Shown piece after piece: positions 49,236 to 58,106 of a stretch of 64,000 nt of DNA. Source of the stretch: Rhodospirillaceae bacterium. Its GTDB lineage: Bacteria; Pseudomonadota; Alphaproteobacteria; Thalassobaculales; Thalassobaculaceae. A program made the translations under genes and the position numbers. Every line of letters begins with the position of its first letter. The first letter of the stretch is position 1. The notes below the pieces were generated by a model, which did no database searches, had not been told where the DNA came from, and was given only the letters and a program-made list of their open reading frames with translations. The stretch covers positions 59,198 to 123,197 of the forward strand of contig NZGS01000134.1 in the NCBI GenBank assembly GCA_002690995.1, in the 5' to 3' direction.

Positions 49236-49982
49236 ATGGGTAATATCTTGAGTAAAGATGAAGAAACTATCGGCCCAAATAATGATAGATCCGGACGATT
49301 TGCCATTTATTACGCTCCGACGCCGTTCTCGGAACTTCATTCACTTGGAAGTACCTGGCTGGGACGAGATAGCGCAACTGGAAAAATTATAGAACAGCCT
49401 TCTATATCTGGTATAGCCTCTGAGCGTTTGTCCGAATTAACTAAAAGTGCCAGACATTATGGATTTCATGCGACATTGAAACCCCCCTTTCAATTAAAGC
49501 GTGGAACTTCATTGACTCTTTTTAAGAATGCACTGAGACAAGTGTGCGGAGATACACGCCCGTTTTACATAAAACTTGACGTTTCGACCCTAGGCAAATT
49601 CTTCGCCCTAATGCTGTCGAAACCCAATCCAAAGATACAAAGTCTAGCCGAGATTATGGTTAGAGAAATTGATGCTTTTAGAGAACCTCTCACAAAAGAA
49701 GAACTCGCAATACGAAGATCAAAAGGCCTAACCCCTTCACAGGATAAAAATTTGATTAAATGGGGTTATCCTTACGTGTTTTCGGAATTTCGATTTCATA
49801 TGACACTAACTGCTAAAATACTATTAAGTAAGGAACAAGCCATTATTTACGATGCCATCCAGAAGCATTTTTCTAAATCATTAAAAAAAAGGATAAAAAT
49901 TGAATACGCTTGTTTGTTTCATCAAATCAACAGACAAGCCCCTTTTTTCTTGGTTGATCAATTCAAGCTAGGTTTAAAATGA
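49236..49982 (+). CDS. Phosphonate-associated DUF1045 protein (2H phosphoesterase-like)
   Basis: About 248 residues. Two HxT motifs, YGFHATLKPPF and FRFHMTLT, place it in the 2H phosphoesterase group. RFAIYYAPTPFSELHSLGSTWLGRD is the DUF1045/TIGR03223 N-terminus. Family members sit in phn operons and may process cyclic ribose phosphate intermediates. The frame is open upstream to 49101, but that overlaps phnM; I choose the ATG at 49236 with TGGA upstream. It is coupled to the next gene. Confidence 0.85.
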   Translation: MGNILSKDEETIGPNNDRSGRFAIYYAPTPFSELHSLGSTWLGRDSATGKIIEQPSISGIASERLSELTKSARHYGFHATLKPPFQLKRGTSLTLFKNALRQVCGDTRPFYIKLDVSTLGKFFALMLSKPNPKIQSLAEIMVREIDAFREPLTKEELAIRRSKGLTPSQDKNLIKWGYPYVFSEFRFHMTLTAKILLSKEQAIIYDAIQKHFSKSLKKRIKIEYACLFHQINRQAPFFLVDQFKLGLK

Positions 49983-50416
49983 AACTAAAAATTCGTGAGG
50001 GTACTATCTCGGATGATGAATTGTGCGGCGCTATTATGCTAGGAGCTCTTGTGAGTGCAGATATTCCACGATCATTTTTAAAAGACGATGTTCTAATCTT
50101 ACCGCTTCGAAGTAATTTGAGATTTATTGCCTTCTACGATCAAACGCCCGCCGGTTTTTGTGATTACTCAGTTTCCAAGAGTCACATAAATTATTTATTT
50201 GTCGATCCTTTATTTCAAGCTAACGGAGTAGGCACGTGTCTTCTAGAGAACGTCCAAAGACGTCTCGAAACCCCTATCTCAGTGAACGTTTTATGCAGAA
50301 ACGAAAAAGCGATTTTGTGGTATTTAAAAAAAGACTTTACTGTTACAAAACTCTGGTCAGAACAATTCAATGGGCAATTAACCGCGTGGTTAAAACTTAC
50401 AAAAAAACCTTCCTAA
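49979..50416 (+). CDS. GNAT family N-acetyltransferase
   Basis: 145 residues. The acetyl-CoA site is the VDPLFQANGVGTCLLENV stretch, followed by VNVLCRNEKAILWYLKKDF, a common GNAT ending. The ATG overlaps the DUF1045 stop (ATGA). In phn clusters a GNAT protein (PhnO) acetylates aminoalkylphosphonates. This one may have the same role, but the sequence does not show it. Confidence 0.8.
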   Translation: MKLKIREGTISDDELCGAIMLGALVSADIPRSFLKDDVLILPLRSNLRFIAFYDQTPAGFCDYSVSKSHINYLFVDPLFQANGVGTCLLENVQRRLETPISVNVLCRNEKAILWYLKKDFTVTKLWSEQFNGQLTAWLKLTKKPS

Positions 50417-50508
50417 GCTAATTTAGAGGTAGCAATGGCTTTCAACGGCTAAAAATATACTATAAATTGAATTCTCAGATTTGTTTCGCAAATGAAGGGA
50501 CTCTAAGC

Positions 50509-51444
50509 TTGAATGAATACCCTCGAGACCTGATTGGTTACGCTGACACCCCTCCCCATCCACAATGGCCAGGCGACGCCCGCCTGGCTGTAAACTTTGT
50601 TATCAATTACGAGGAAGGGTCCGAGTACTCTATACCGGACGGAGATGGTTTTTCCGAAGCGAGTCTCACCGAATCGCCTTCATCCACTATTCCTCATGGA
50701 ACCCGTGATTTAGCAGCGGAGACACTTTTTGAGTATGGGTCAAGAGTCGGGTTTTGGCGTTTATTAAATTTATTTTTACAACACAAATTTCCTGTTACAA
50801 TTTTCGCGTGTGCTTTAGCACTCGAACGGAACCCTCGAGTGGTCGAAGCCATAAAAAAGCACAAGTTGGATATCTGCTGCCATGGCTGGCGTTGGATCGA
50901 GCACTATAAGCTTAGTGAAGATGAGGAGAGAGAAAATATTAAGAAAGCCGTCACATCGCTGAAAAATTTATTCGGCCAACGACCTCTAGGATGGTATTGC
51001 CGAACGGGCCCTAGCGTAAATACTAGGCGCCTTTTGATGGAAGAAGGTGGATTTATATATGACTCTGATGCTTATAATGATGAGCTACCGTACTGGCTTG
51101 AGTTTCCCAACAAAGCTCATTTAGTGATTCCATATTCGCTGACGACCAATGACTCAAAATTTGGCCGCGGATGGTTTAGCACCTCAGATGATTTTTTCAA
51201 ATTTAACAAAGATGCCTTCGATTTACTCTACGAAGAAGGCAAGACAGCACCGAAGATGATGTCTATTGGACTGCACCAGAGGCTGATTGGCCATCCCGCT
51301 CGAGCAATGGGTCTTAAGCAATTTCTAGATTATATTGATAACTTTGATGATATTTGGGTATGCAATCGAATAGACATAGCCAAACATTGGTTTAAGACGC
51401 ACCCCCATCCGTTGCAACCAGAAACATCGAAATTATTCTGTTAA
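50509..51444 (+). CDS. puuE: PuuE-type allantoinase / polysaccharide deacetylase family
   Basis: 311 residues. NEYPRDLIGYADTPPHPQWPG in pieces, VNFVINYEEGSEYSIPDGD, FGSR-like EYGSRVGFWRLL and CCHGWRWIEHY are PuuE hallmarks. PuuE proteins hydrolyse allantoin without the usual metal-dependent fold; related deacetylases have other substrates. No ATG is available near the conserved start. I use the TTG at 50509 because AAGGGA lies eight bases upstream; a TTG at 50467 is also in frame. Confidence 0.82.
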   Translation: MNEYPRDLIGYADTPPHPQWPGDARLAVNFVINYEEGSEYSIPDGDGFSEASLTESPSSTIPHGTRDLAAETLFEYGSRVGFWRLLNLFLQHKFPVTIFACALALERNPRVVEAIKKHKLDICCHGWRWIEHYKLSEDEERENIKKAVTSLKNLFGQRPLGWYCRTGPSVNTRRLLMEEGGFIYDSDAYNDELPYWLEFPNKAHLVIPYSLTTNDSKFGRGWFSTSDDFFKFNKDAFDLLYEEGKTAPKMMSIGLHQRLIGHPARAMGLKQFLDYIDNFDDIWVCNRIDIAKHWFKTHPHPLQPETSKLFC

Positions 51445-51449
51445 AATTG

Positions 51450-51665
51450 CTATCTCTTATGTGATAGATAATCTGATAAATCCAATATTTCTGCTTCAGA
51501 TGGAGCCTCTTCGCTCGGCAATTTATAACCTCCATTCATCCAGTTTCCTAAATCAATGAGCTTGCACCTAGCAGAGCAGAAAGGTTTATAAGTCTCGGCT
51601 TGTGGCTTATCACATAGAGTGCATACAGCTTTTTTACCTAGCGTCATATTCTCAATTAGTCCCAT
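51450..51665 (-). CDS. yacG: DNA gyrase inhibitor YacG (zinc ribbon)
   Basis: 65-71 residues. A zinc site CTLC then CSARC and RCKLIDLGNWMNGGYKLP are diagnostic of YacG. YacG binds GyrB and blocks DNA binding; gyrB is also in this window. Two ATGs are possible: 51665, inside the end of rng, or 51647. The overlap or close spacing with rng implies co-translation. Confidence 0.9.
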   Translation of the reverse strand: MGLIENMTLGKKAVCTLCDKPQAETYKPFCSARCKLIDLGNWMNGGYKLPSEEAPSEAEILDLSDYLSHKR

Positions 51666-52947
51666 TTTTTATTAAGAACTCATTATCAGTCATTTCGCTG
51701 TCTTCTGTTATTGAGACTTTCACACCTAATTTGTCGCTTACCTTTCGCATCTCCTTTTCAAAAGTGGTGTTTATTATATTTTTTAAAGACAGAGAACATA
51801 TAACTTGGGGATAGGCTATTCCGGTTGTCTCTTTCATCAAGCACCGCAATACCTTTAACGCAACCGTCTCCAATGCCGGTGTGTTGTCTTTAACTGTTCC
51901 AACTAATACGTCGTTTAATGAAACTCCTTCTCGCGGTTTTGTAATTTCCAGCAACCCTGTACGTGTCCAACCATGGATGACTAACGGTACTTCTTCATTA
52001 AGAGCAAAACTTTTCAGATTTTCCAGAAAGTTATCTCTTATCTTAAAATTCTTAAATCTTGGAAAATCTATAAGTATTATGCCACCTATCTCTCTCAACC
52101 GAAGCTGCCATAAAATTTCCTTAGCAAGATGTGCGACTAGAGAAGTAGTTTCTGATCTTGGCTTACTGCCACTTCCAATGTCTATATCAATCGAAGTAAG
52201 AGCTTCAGTCTCATCGAAAAAGAGGTAAGCACCACTATCTAATGATATTTTTCGTTCGAGTGCGCGATTTATCTCAAGGTCTACGCCATAATCTTTAAAT
52301 AAACCACCATATCTACCCTCATAAACATTTGCGTTTGGATACTTTTCCATCGCATGACCCAACGCACCAAGTGATGGCATCAGTATTGAGGGGGAACGAC
52401 TTTTTGAAATTCTTTCTTCGACGTTTTTCCATTTTTGTAATTGAGCCAAGGTTACTTCCTTCATACAGCGCAAATCGCTCACGTCAAAAGATTCTCTTAT
52501 ATGAACACCTATGCCGTTCGGAATATTCTCATCTATAAATTGTTTTATCAAACCTCTCTTTTTTTTTGATTTGATTTTTCGTGAAATCGACAAAGTACTC
52601 ATCACTGGGTAGAGGTCAAAATACTTTCCTCTAAGACAGATATTCGAGCTTACTCGAGCGGATTTTTTTCTATGCGCATCATTTAAAACTTGGACAAGTA
52701 GAGACTCTCCATCAAGGGGCTGGTTCATTTTTCCGTGCTCTATATACCCGGAGGAAGTACCTAGATCTAAAAAACTCGCTCCTAACTCTTTTCGTGTAGC
52801 CGTTACTCTAGCGAGTATGATAGCACCCCTTAACCATGGTGCGTGATGTCGCTCTATAAATAAATTTGCGAGACGATTATTTTTTAAAACAGCAACTCTT
52901 TTTTCACCTGGCGATGTATCGATAATTATTTTTTCGTTAGAAATCAA
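51652..52947 (-). CDS. rng: Ribonuclease E/G family protein, short alphaproteobacterial form
   Basis: 431 residues. An S1-like segment lies at about 35-115, and the catalytic region follows. The Mg-site motif reads TSIDIDIGSG, where RNase E has Asp303 and Asn305; here the Asn position is Asp. The second site is ILIDFPRF. The CPxCxG zinc link of RNase E/G is absent. This resembles the short homologues next to yacG and maf in alphaproteobacteria. It probably acts in rRNA or mRNA processing. Confidence 0.8.
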   Translation of the reverse strand: MISNEKIIIDTSPGEKRVAVLKNNRLANLFIERHHAPWLRGAIILARVTATRKELGASFLDLGTSSGYIEHGKMNQPLDGESLLVQVLNDAHRKKSARVSSNICLRGKYFDLYPVMSTLSISRKIKSKKKRGLIKQFIDENIPNGIGVHIRESFDVSDLRCMKEVTLAQLQKWKNVEERISKSRSPSILMPSLGALGHAMEKYPNANVYEGRYGGLFKDYGVDLEINRALERKISLDSGAYLFFDETEALTSIDIDIGSGSKPRSETTSLVAHLAKEILWQLRLREIGGIILIDFPRFKNFKIRDNFLENLKSFALNEEVPLVIHGWTRTGLLEITKPREGVSLNDVLVGTVKDNTPALETVALKVLRCLMKETTGIAYPQVICSLSLKNIINTTFEKEMRKVSDKLGVKVSITEDSEMTDNEFLIKNGTN

Positions 52948-52957
52948 AATAATCTTC

Positions 52958-53581
52958 TTACCGATTACATTCTTTATAGTTAAAACCCAATCCCCTCAAA
53001 ACATTGTAAACCTCATGAAGAGGCAAGCCCACCACATTAGAATACGAACCCTGTATTTTTTTTATGAAAGCCGCTCCCCTACCTTGAATAGCGTAGCCCC
53101 CAGCCTTTCCAATCCATTCCCCACTGGCTAAATAATTATTAATCTCCTGCTGATCTAGACGTTTGAAAGTTACAGAAGAAACAACTAACCTTTTTACATA
53201 TTGGTTATCTGCTCCAATAACGACAAACGCTCCCAAAACCTTGTGGCTACGGCCAGAAAGTCTTTGCAAACATTTCTCGGCTTGATTCTTTGATGTCGGT
53301 TTATCTAGAATCCTTGTGCCGCATGTTACAACCGTATCAGCGGCTAAAACAACGCATCTTGGGTGTCTATGCCTTACTGTTTCTGCTTTTTCCAAAGCAA
53401 CCCTAGCAGCATATTTTTTGGGGGCTTCTAGCTTCCTTATAGTTTCATCAATGTCAGCCGCATCTGATAAAAAGTTTTCTAGGCCAATTTGTTTAAGAAG
53501 GTCACTTCGCCGTGGAGACCCCGACGCCAAAACTAATTCTAGGCCATCTGGAGGTAAAAATAGTTTTTTTCCGTTTTCCAC
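52958..53581 (-). CDS. maf: Maf family nucleoside triphosphate pyrophosphatase
   Basis: 207 residues. LASGSPRRSDLLKQIG near the N-terminus and LAADTVV with a following KP block are the Maf signature. AGGYAIQGRGAAFIKKIQGSYSNVVGLPLHEV is the C-terminal block. It hydrolyses non-canonical or modified nucleotides (dTTP/UTP or m7GTP type not decided). Between infA and rng, 10 bases before rng. Confidence 0.93.
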   Translation of the reverse strand: MENGKKLFLPPDGLELVLASGSPRRSDLLKQIGLENFLSDAADIDETIRKLEAPKKYAARVALEKAETVRHRHPRCVVLAADTVVTCGTRILDKPTSKNQAEKCLQRLSGRSHKVLGAFVVIGADNQYVKRLVVSSVTFKRLDQQEINNYLASGEWIGKAGGYAIQGRGAAFIKKIQGSYSNVVGLPLHEVYNVLRGLGFNYKECNR

Positions 53582-53599
53582 GAAACTTTATGAAATACT

Positions 53600-53818
53600 T
53601 TATTTGAATCTAAATGTAATGCGGCCCTTGGTTAAGTCATAGGGCGTCATCTCAACATTAACTCTATCGCCTGCCAATACTCTAATGCGATTTTTCCTCA
53701 TTCTTCCGCTGGTATGAGCCAAAACTTCGTGGTCATTATCTAGCTTAACTCTAAACATAGCATTTGGTAGCAACTCCGAAATTGTACCAGCAACTTCCAA
53801 AACATCTTCTTTACCCAA
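53600..53818 (-). CDS. infA: Translation initiation factor IF-1
   Basis: 72 residues, the exact family length. [21 protein letters not shown] and the [21 protein letters not shown]-fold motif are diagnostic. The start codon is TTG with AGGAG six bases upstream. It leads the infA-maf-rng-yacG group. A terminator-like hairpin lies 20 bases upstream (see findings). Confidence 0.96.
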   Translation of the reverse strand: MGKEDVLEVAGTISELLPNAMFRVKLDNDHEVLAHTSGRMRKNRIRVLAGDRVNVEMTPYDLTKGRITFRFK

Positions 53819-53837
53819 CTTATACTCCTATCATGTT

Positions 53838-53855
53838 AAAAAGGTTTGTTAAACC
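53838..53855 (-). terminator. Terminator-like hairpin between hisD and infA
   Basis: On the minus strand GGTTT-AAC-AAACC is followed by five T residues. Directly upstream lies another small stem, GGGC-TATTC-GCCC (53859-53871). The T-run ends 20 bases before the infA start codon. It may end hisD transcription or act as an attenuator for infA. Confidence 0.5.
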
Positions 53856-53980
53856 TGCGGGCGAATAGCCCTAAGGTCAAGCCGTTTTTTTGAACTCAAA
53901 AACCTCTTCGGTTATTTATCGTGCAACTGTCTATAAAGTTTAGATAGTGGAGACCTAACGACACACAGTTTTTACGGACA

Positions 53981-55279
53981 TCATTTCAAGGTGCTCAAAC
54001 GAACTCTAATTGATTCTGCATGAGCTGGAAGACCCTCAGCTTCAGCCAGTGTTACAGCTGATGGGCCAATTTTCTTCAGGCTTCTTACATTGCATTCAAC
54101 AAACGTAGATCTTTTCATAAAATCGAAGACCGATAATCCAGATGAAAATCTTGCTGCTCGATCAGTTGGTAAAACATGATTAGGACCAGCAACATAATCA
54201 CCAATGGCCTCCGGCGTATACCTCCCTAAGAAAATTGCTCCAGCATGCTTAATTAATTTCATTAGTTCATCAGGCTTTTCGACAGCGAGCTCCAGATGTT
54301 CAGGAGCTATGCGGTCAACAAGTTCTGGCGCCTCAGCTAATGAACTTAAAACGATTATCGCACCTTGTTTCTCCCAACTAGCCCTAGCAATTTCAGATCG
54401 TTGTAACGACGTTAAGGTTTCCTCCACAGCATTGATTACCTCTGTGGCAAATTTTTCACTGTCAGTTATTAAGATTGATCTCGCAACTTCATCGTGCTCT
54501 GCCTGCGCTAGCAGATCATAAGCTATCCATTTGGGATCGTTTAATGTATCCGCAACAATTAAAACTTCTGACGGACCCGCGATAGAGTCTATTCCAACAA
54601 CGCCATAGACTAGTTTTTTCGCGGCAGCGACAAAGGCATTCCCTGGCCCAACAATTTTATCGACCGGGCTAATTGTCTCTGTTCCATAAGCCAACGCTGC
54701 TATCGCTTGAGCGCCTCCAACTCGATAAACTTCCTGTACGTCAGCCAGTTTTGCTGCAGCGAGAACCAATGGGTTTATAGATCCACGGGTTTGAGGTACG
54801 GCAATCACCCGTCTCGGTACGCCTGCCACTTTTGCGGGTATGGCATTCATTAGCACCGAGCTTGGGTAAGACGCTGTACCACCGGGCACATATAGACCGA
54901 CAGAGTCGACTGAACTCCAGCGCATTCCCATTTTTACCTCTGTCTCATCTAAGTATTCAAAATTATCCGGCATTTGTTTAAGATGAAACGCTGTTATCCT
55001 ATCTGCCGCAAATTTCAGTGCATCGTATTGATCAGTAGTTATTCTATTAATAGCTTCGTCAATTTCATCGCTATCTATAATTAGACCCGTTGATATTAGG
55101 TCCAGCCCATCTAACTCCTTGGTGAGTTTAATAAGCGCTTCGTCTCCGCTTTTCCTCACTTTTTCGATAATATCTGCGGAAACCTTAGTGGCATCTTCAA
55201 CCCTTGTCGCTCTCCGCGCCAGAAGCTTTTCAAACAACTCGTAAAAGTTAGGGTTACTACTATTTATTTTCGATGCCAT
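53981..55279 (-). CDS. hisD: Histidinol dehydrogenase
   Basis: 432 residues. It does the last two oxidations of histidine synthesis. GLYVPGGTASYPSSVLMNAIPAKVAGV, VGGAQAIAALAYGTETI, AGPSEVLI and the QAEHDE zinc-ligand motif are conserved. YVAGPNHVLPT near the C-terminus also fits. Its start lies inside the end of hisG, a 20-base overlap. Confidence 0.96.
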   Translation of the reverse strand: MASKINSSNPNFYELFEKLLARRATRVEDATKVSADIIEKVRKSGDEALIKLTKELDGLDLISTGLIIDSDEIDEAINRITTDQYDALKFAADRITAFHLKQMPDNFEYLDETEVKMGMRWSSVDSVGLYVPGGTASYPSSVLMNAIPAKVAGVPRRVIAVPQTRGSINPLVLAAAKLADVQEVYRVGGAQAIAALAYGTETISPVDKIVGPGNAFVAAAKKLVYGVVGIDSIAGPSEVLIVADTLNDPKWIAYDLLAQAEHDEVARSILITDSEKFATEVINAVEETLTSLQRSEIARASWEKQGAIIVLSSLAEAPELVDRIAPEHLELAVEKPDELMKLIKHAGAIFLGRYTPEAIGDYVAGPNHVLPTDRAARFSSGLSVFDFMKRSTFVECNVRSLKKIGPSAVTLAEAEGLPAHAESIRVRLSTLK

Positions 55280-55931
55280 CCGAAACCTCTTTAAAACGAT
55301 CGATCCACATATTTATTATCTGTGGATTTGTTTTGAAAGTAGCCCTATTTACCGCCAATCGCGCACTGATCTCCGAAATTTTTTCCATTTCAACCAAACC
55401 GTTTGCTGATAGCGTAGCACCCGAGGAAACTAAATCAACAATCCTCCGACAAAGTCCCAGTCTCGGTGCAAGTTCCATAGCACCATTAAGTTTGATGCAC
55501 TCCGCTTGGACCCCACGAGCCGCAAAATACCGTTTAGTGATATTTGGATACTTTGTTGCAATCCTTAGATGACTCCATTGCATTGGGTCCTCTGTAGCAG
55601 CTAAATCTTTGGGCCCTGCAACAGATAACCTACACTTCCCAACTTTAAGATCAACCGGCGAGTAAATTTCAGAATGATCAAACTCCATCAACACATCGCT
55701 CCCACAAATAGCTAGATGCGCTGCTCCAAAAGCAAGAAATGTTGCCGTATCGAAGCTCCTTACTCTAATTAAATCTATGCTCGGGTCTTTAGTTGAAAAT
55801 TGAAGACGACGCGAACTCTCATTAAAAAAATCGTCCTCGGGCTCAATTCCGGCACTTGACATGAGCGGAGCTACATCAGAGAGGATCCGCCCTTTTGGAA
55901 TAGCGAGCACCAATGGTTTTTGAGTCTCCAT
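55260..55931 (-). CDS. hisG: ATP phosphoribosyltransferase, short form
   Basis: 223 residues, the short HisG that needs the HisZ regulatory subunit, which is not in this window. LAIPKGRI, GAAHLAICGSDVL and the PRPP-binding region DLVSSGATLSANGL are the family motifs. It starts histidine synthesis from ATP and PRPP. Its ATG directly follows the TAG of the interrupted DUF2948 gene (TAGATG). Confidence 0.94.
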   Translation of the reverse strand: METQKPLVLAIPKGRILSDVAPLMSSAGIEPEDDFFNESSRRLQFSTKDPSIDLIRVRSFDTATFLAFGAAHLAICGSDVLMEFDHSEIYSPVDLKVGKCRLSVAGPKDLAATEDPMQWSHLRIATKYPNITKRYFAARGVQAECIKLNGAMELAPRLGLCRRIVDLVSSGATLSANGLVEMEKISEISARLAVNRATFKTNPQIINMWIDRFKEVSDGIENK

Positions 55932-56399
55932 CTAAGTCGATTCCTCATGTTTTGGACATTGTGTGGTAGGCCAACTTTCTCCCAAGTCTTTAACCGTTAA
56001 TTTTAAGCTATTTATACTGAGTCTGATCGTCTTTGAGTCGGAAAGTTGTAAATCCAAGCTCCGACTGCTCTCATAAAAACTCAAAAAGTTTAAAAATTGT
56101 AACCTACCATTTATATCTATTTGTTGTGTTTGCATATATTCCACTTTATCGATTATTAAACCGCATAGGCATCGTTCGTAAACAATTGGTTTCCCTATCG
56201 TCTCTGCGTTTTTTGTTAACTCCCATCTGAACCTTTGGAAGATCATAATGACTTGCTTTTGTGAAGGGGTTTATAATATATCGGCAATCGGAACAATAGA
56301 TTCCTCCAATAATGCAGAAAGAACCTTCAGATCATCTGATGAGGTTGCCTGCAAACGCAAATAGCGAGTGGGTATTTTTTGCTGGAATTCGTCTTTCAA
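55932..56399 (-). pseudogene. DUF2948 family gene interrupted by an in-frame TAA
   Basis: The first 42 codons (TTG at 56399) read YLRLQATSSDDLKVLSALL and VPIADIL, the N-terminal part of DUF2948. A TAA then occurs at 56273-56271. Translation in the same frame continues without a gap through TPSQKQVIMIFQRFRWEL to a C-terminal TVKDLGESWPTT-CPKH block, which is the rest of the family. An ATG at 56246 could restart without a visible ribosome-binding site. The stop sits where a Tyr (TAT/TAC) would be the natural codon. The gene lies 26 bases after murA and touches hisG, the usual place. Family function is unknown. Confidence 0.8.
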
Positions 56400-56425
56400 T
56401 TAAGACACCAAGTTGTCATTTCACA

Positions 56426-57700
56426 TCAAGTTCTCACTCGATCTATTATTGCACCACAGGATTTTAATTTAGAGACAAGGCTCTCATAGCCTCTATCTAA
56501 ATGATAAATTCTATTAATAGTTGTTTCACCACTAGCTGCTAATCCGGCGAGGACCAAAGAGACTGATGCACGTAAGTCTGTTGCCATAACTGGAGCTCCC
56601 ATAAGTTTGTTCACGCCTCTAATCAGCGCTGTAGAGTTGTGCACATTTATATTAGCCCCCATTCGATTTAACTCCGGTACGTGCATAAATCTATTCTCAA
56701 AAATTGTTTCTGTAATCATGCTGGCTCCATCGACTCGGGTCATGTACGCCATAACTTGAGCTTGCAAGTCCGTTGGAAATCCAGGATATGGGTCGGTCAT
56801 AATATCCACAGCGTAGGGACTACCATTAGGACCTTCCACAAGGATCCCAGAGCTATTCTCTTCTATCCTTGCACCAGACGCTAAAAGTACGTCTAGTAAA
56901 GCTCTTAAGTCACTGAAATTTGCGCCAACAAGTTCTAATTTTCCCCCAGTAATACAGGCCGCTATAGCGAATGTGCCAGCCTCAATTCTATCAGCAATGA
57001 CCGAATGAGTAGTTCCACGCAAGCTTTCTTTCCCTTGAATTCGAATGGTGTCGGTGCCATGGCCTTCTATTTCGGCACCCATCTTTATTAAGCATTCAGC
57101 CAAATTTACTATTTCTGGCTCACGGGCGACGTTTAATAACTCTGTCTCACCATCGGCTAGAGACGCAGCCAGCATTATGTTTTCCGTAGCGCCTACTGAA
57201 ACCATTGGGAAGTTTATCCTACTACCTTGGAGACGATTTCCTCTCGTTAACTTTGCTTCCACATAACCACGAGACAAATCAATTTGGGCACCCATTTGCA
57301 TTAATGCATTTAAATGTAAATCCACCGGCCTATTTCCAATAGCACAACCCCCTGGCAAAGAAACACGAGCCTTCCCCGAGCGAGCGATCAGCGGACCCAG
57401 CACTAAAATTGAGGCGCGCATTTTGCGAACAATATCGTATGGCGCCTCTGTATTCGTAATTTTTTCACACTTTAATCCCAGAGATGCGGAACTTTTCGTT
57501 AAATCCTCGATTTCAACGCCAACCCCCTCAAGCAATTCACGCATAGAACCAACATCTCCTAAGCGTGGTATGTTTTCTAAAAATATTTTCTCATTGGTTA
57601 GCAAAGTTGTCGCCATGAGTGGAAGAGCCGCATTTTTTGCCCCACTAATATCAATTTTTCCCGAAAGTTTTGATCCCCCGGTTAAAATGATTTTATCCAT
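56426..57700 (-). CDS. murA: UDP-N-acetylglucosamine 1-carboxyvinyltransferase
   Basis: 424 residues. It transfers enolpyruvate to UDP-GlcNAc, the first committed step of peptidoglycan synthesis. The N-terminal SGAKNAALPLMA, the active-site Cys in SLPGGCAIGNRPVDLHL (target of fosfomycin) and DPYPGFPTDLQAQ are visible. Start is the ATG at 57700 with GAGG six bases upstream; a GTG at 57706 is less likely. Confidence 0.97.
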   Translation of the reverse strand: MDKIILTGGSKLSGKIDISGAKNAALPLMATTLLTNEKIFLENIPRLGDVGSMRELLEGVGVEIEDLTKSSASLGLKCEKITNTEAPYDIVRKMRASILVLGPLIARSGKARVSLPGGCAIGNRPVDLHLNALMQMGAQIDLSRGYVEAKLTRGNRLQGSRINFPMVSVGATENIMLAASLADGETELLNVAREPEIVNLAECLIKMGAEIEGHGTDTIRIQGKESLRGTTHSVIADRIEAGTFAIAACITGGKLELVGANFSDLRALLDVLLASGARIEENSSGILVEGPNGSPYAVDIMTDPYPGFPTDLQAQVMAYMTRVDGASMITETIFENRFMHVPELNRMGANINVHNSTALIRGVNKLMGAPVMATDLRASVSLVLAGLAASGETTINRIYHLDRGYESLVSKLKSCGAIIDRVRT

Positions 57701-57823
57701 GCGCACCTCAAATAAACTTATTTAAAATTTCCAAAGTTTTTCATTGGATTAGGAATACTCATCTAGTTGCAGCTATTGCTCCTGTTGTCAGAATCAAATA
57801 ATTACCACGATTTTAAGAAAAAG

Positions 57824-57961
57824 CTAATTGGAACTGTCGCCGCGACCCCTGTCAGGTTGCTGTTGAAGTTTTCTTCGTTTCAAGTTGGCCCTAAGAGCTT
57901 TAGCTCGCCTGGCTTCAATTTCTTTCTTCTTGGTCTGAGTTGCGGGGTTTCTTTTAACCAT
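57824..57961 (-). CDS. Small basic protein upstream of murA
   Basis: 45 residues, read directly: MVKRNPATQTKKKEIEAR, then a RRAKALRANLKRRKLQQQ helix and an Asp/Gly tail. The RxAKALRxNLKRRK pattern is that of short conserved proteins encoded just before murA in many alphaproteobacteria. It is highly charged and probably helical. No function is known to me. Only a weak ribosome-binding site (CGAAAG) precedes the ATG. The gap to murA is 123 bases. Confidence 0.72.
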   Translation of the reverse strand: MVKRNPATQTKKKEIEARRAKALRANLKRRKLQQQPDRGRGDSSN

Positions 57962-58106
57962 CTTTCGGATACTTCGTAAATGTTTGGTTCTAAGGTTAAT
58001 TAATTTTACGATATCTCAAGTACTTAACATCATCAAATAAACTTGCTTTATATGTCAGGCCTATGGCATTGTGCCTCCAAAATTTGAGAGTAAATTCATA
58101 CGTTCC

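Noticed and set aside
53898-53913. AACC-TCTTC-GGTT hairpin after hisD as a terminator
   Set aside because: The stem has four pairs and only a short T-run on the minus strand; too weak to list as a feature.
57767-57979. Plus-strand 70-codon frame opposite the small gene upstream of murA
   Set aside because: The minus strand encodes a recognisable Arg/Lys-rich helix with a conserved position; the plus frame is only its complement.
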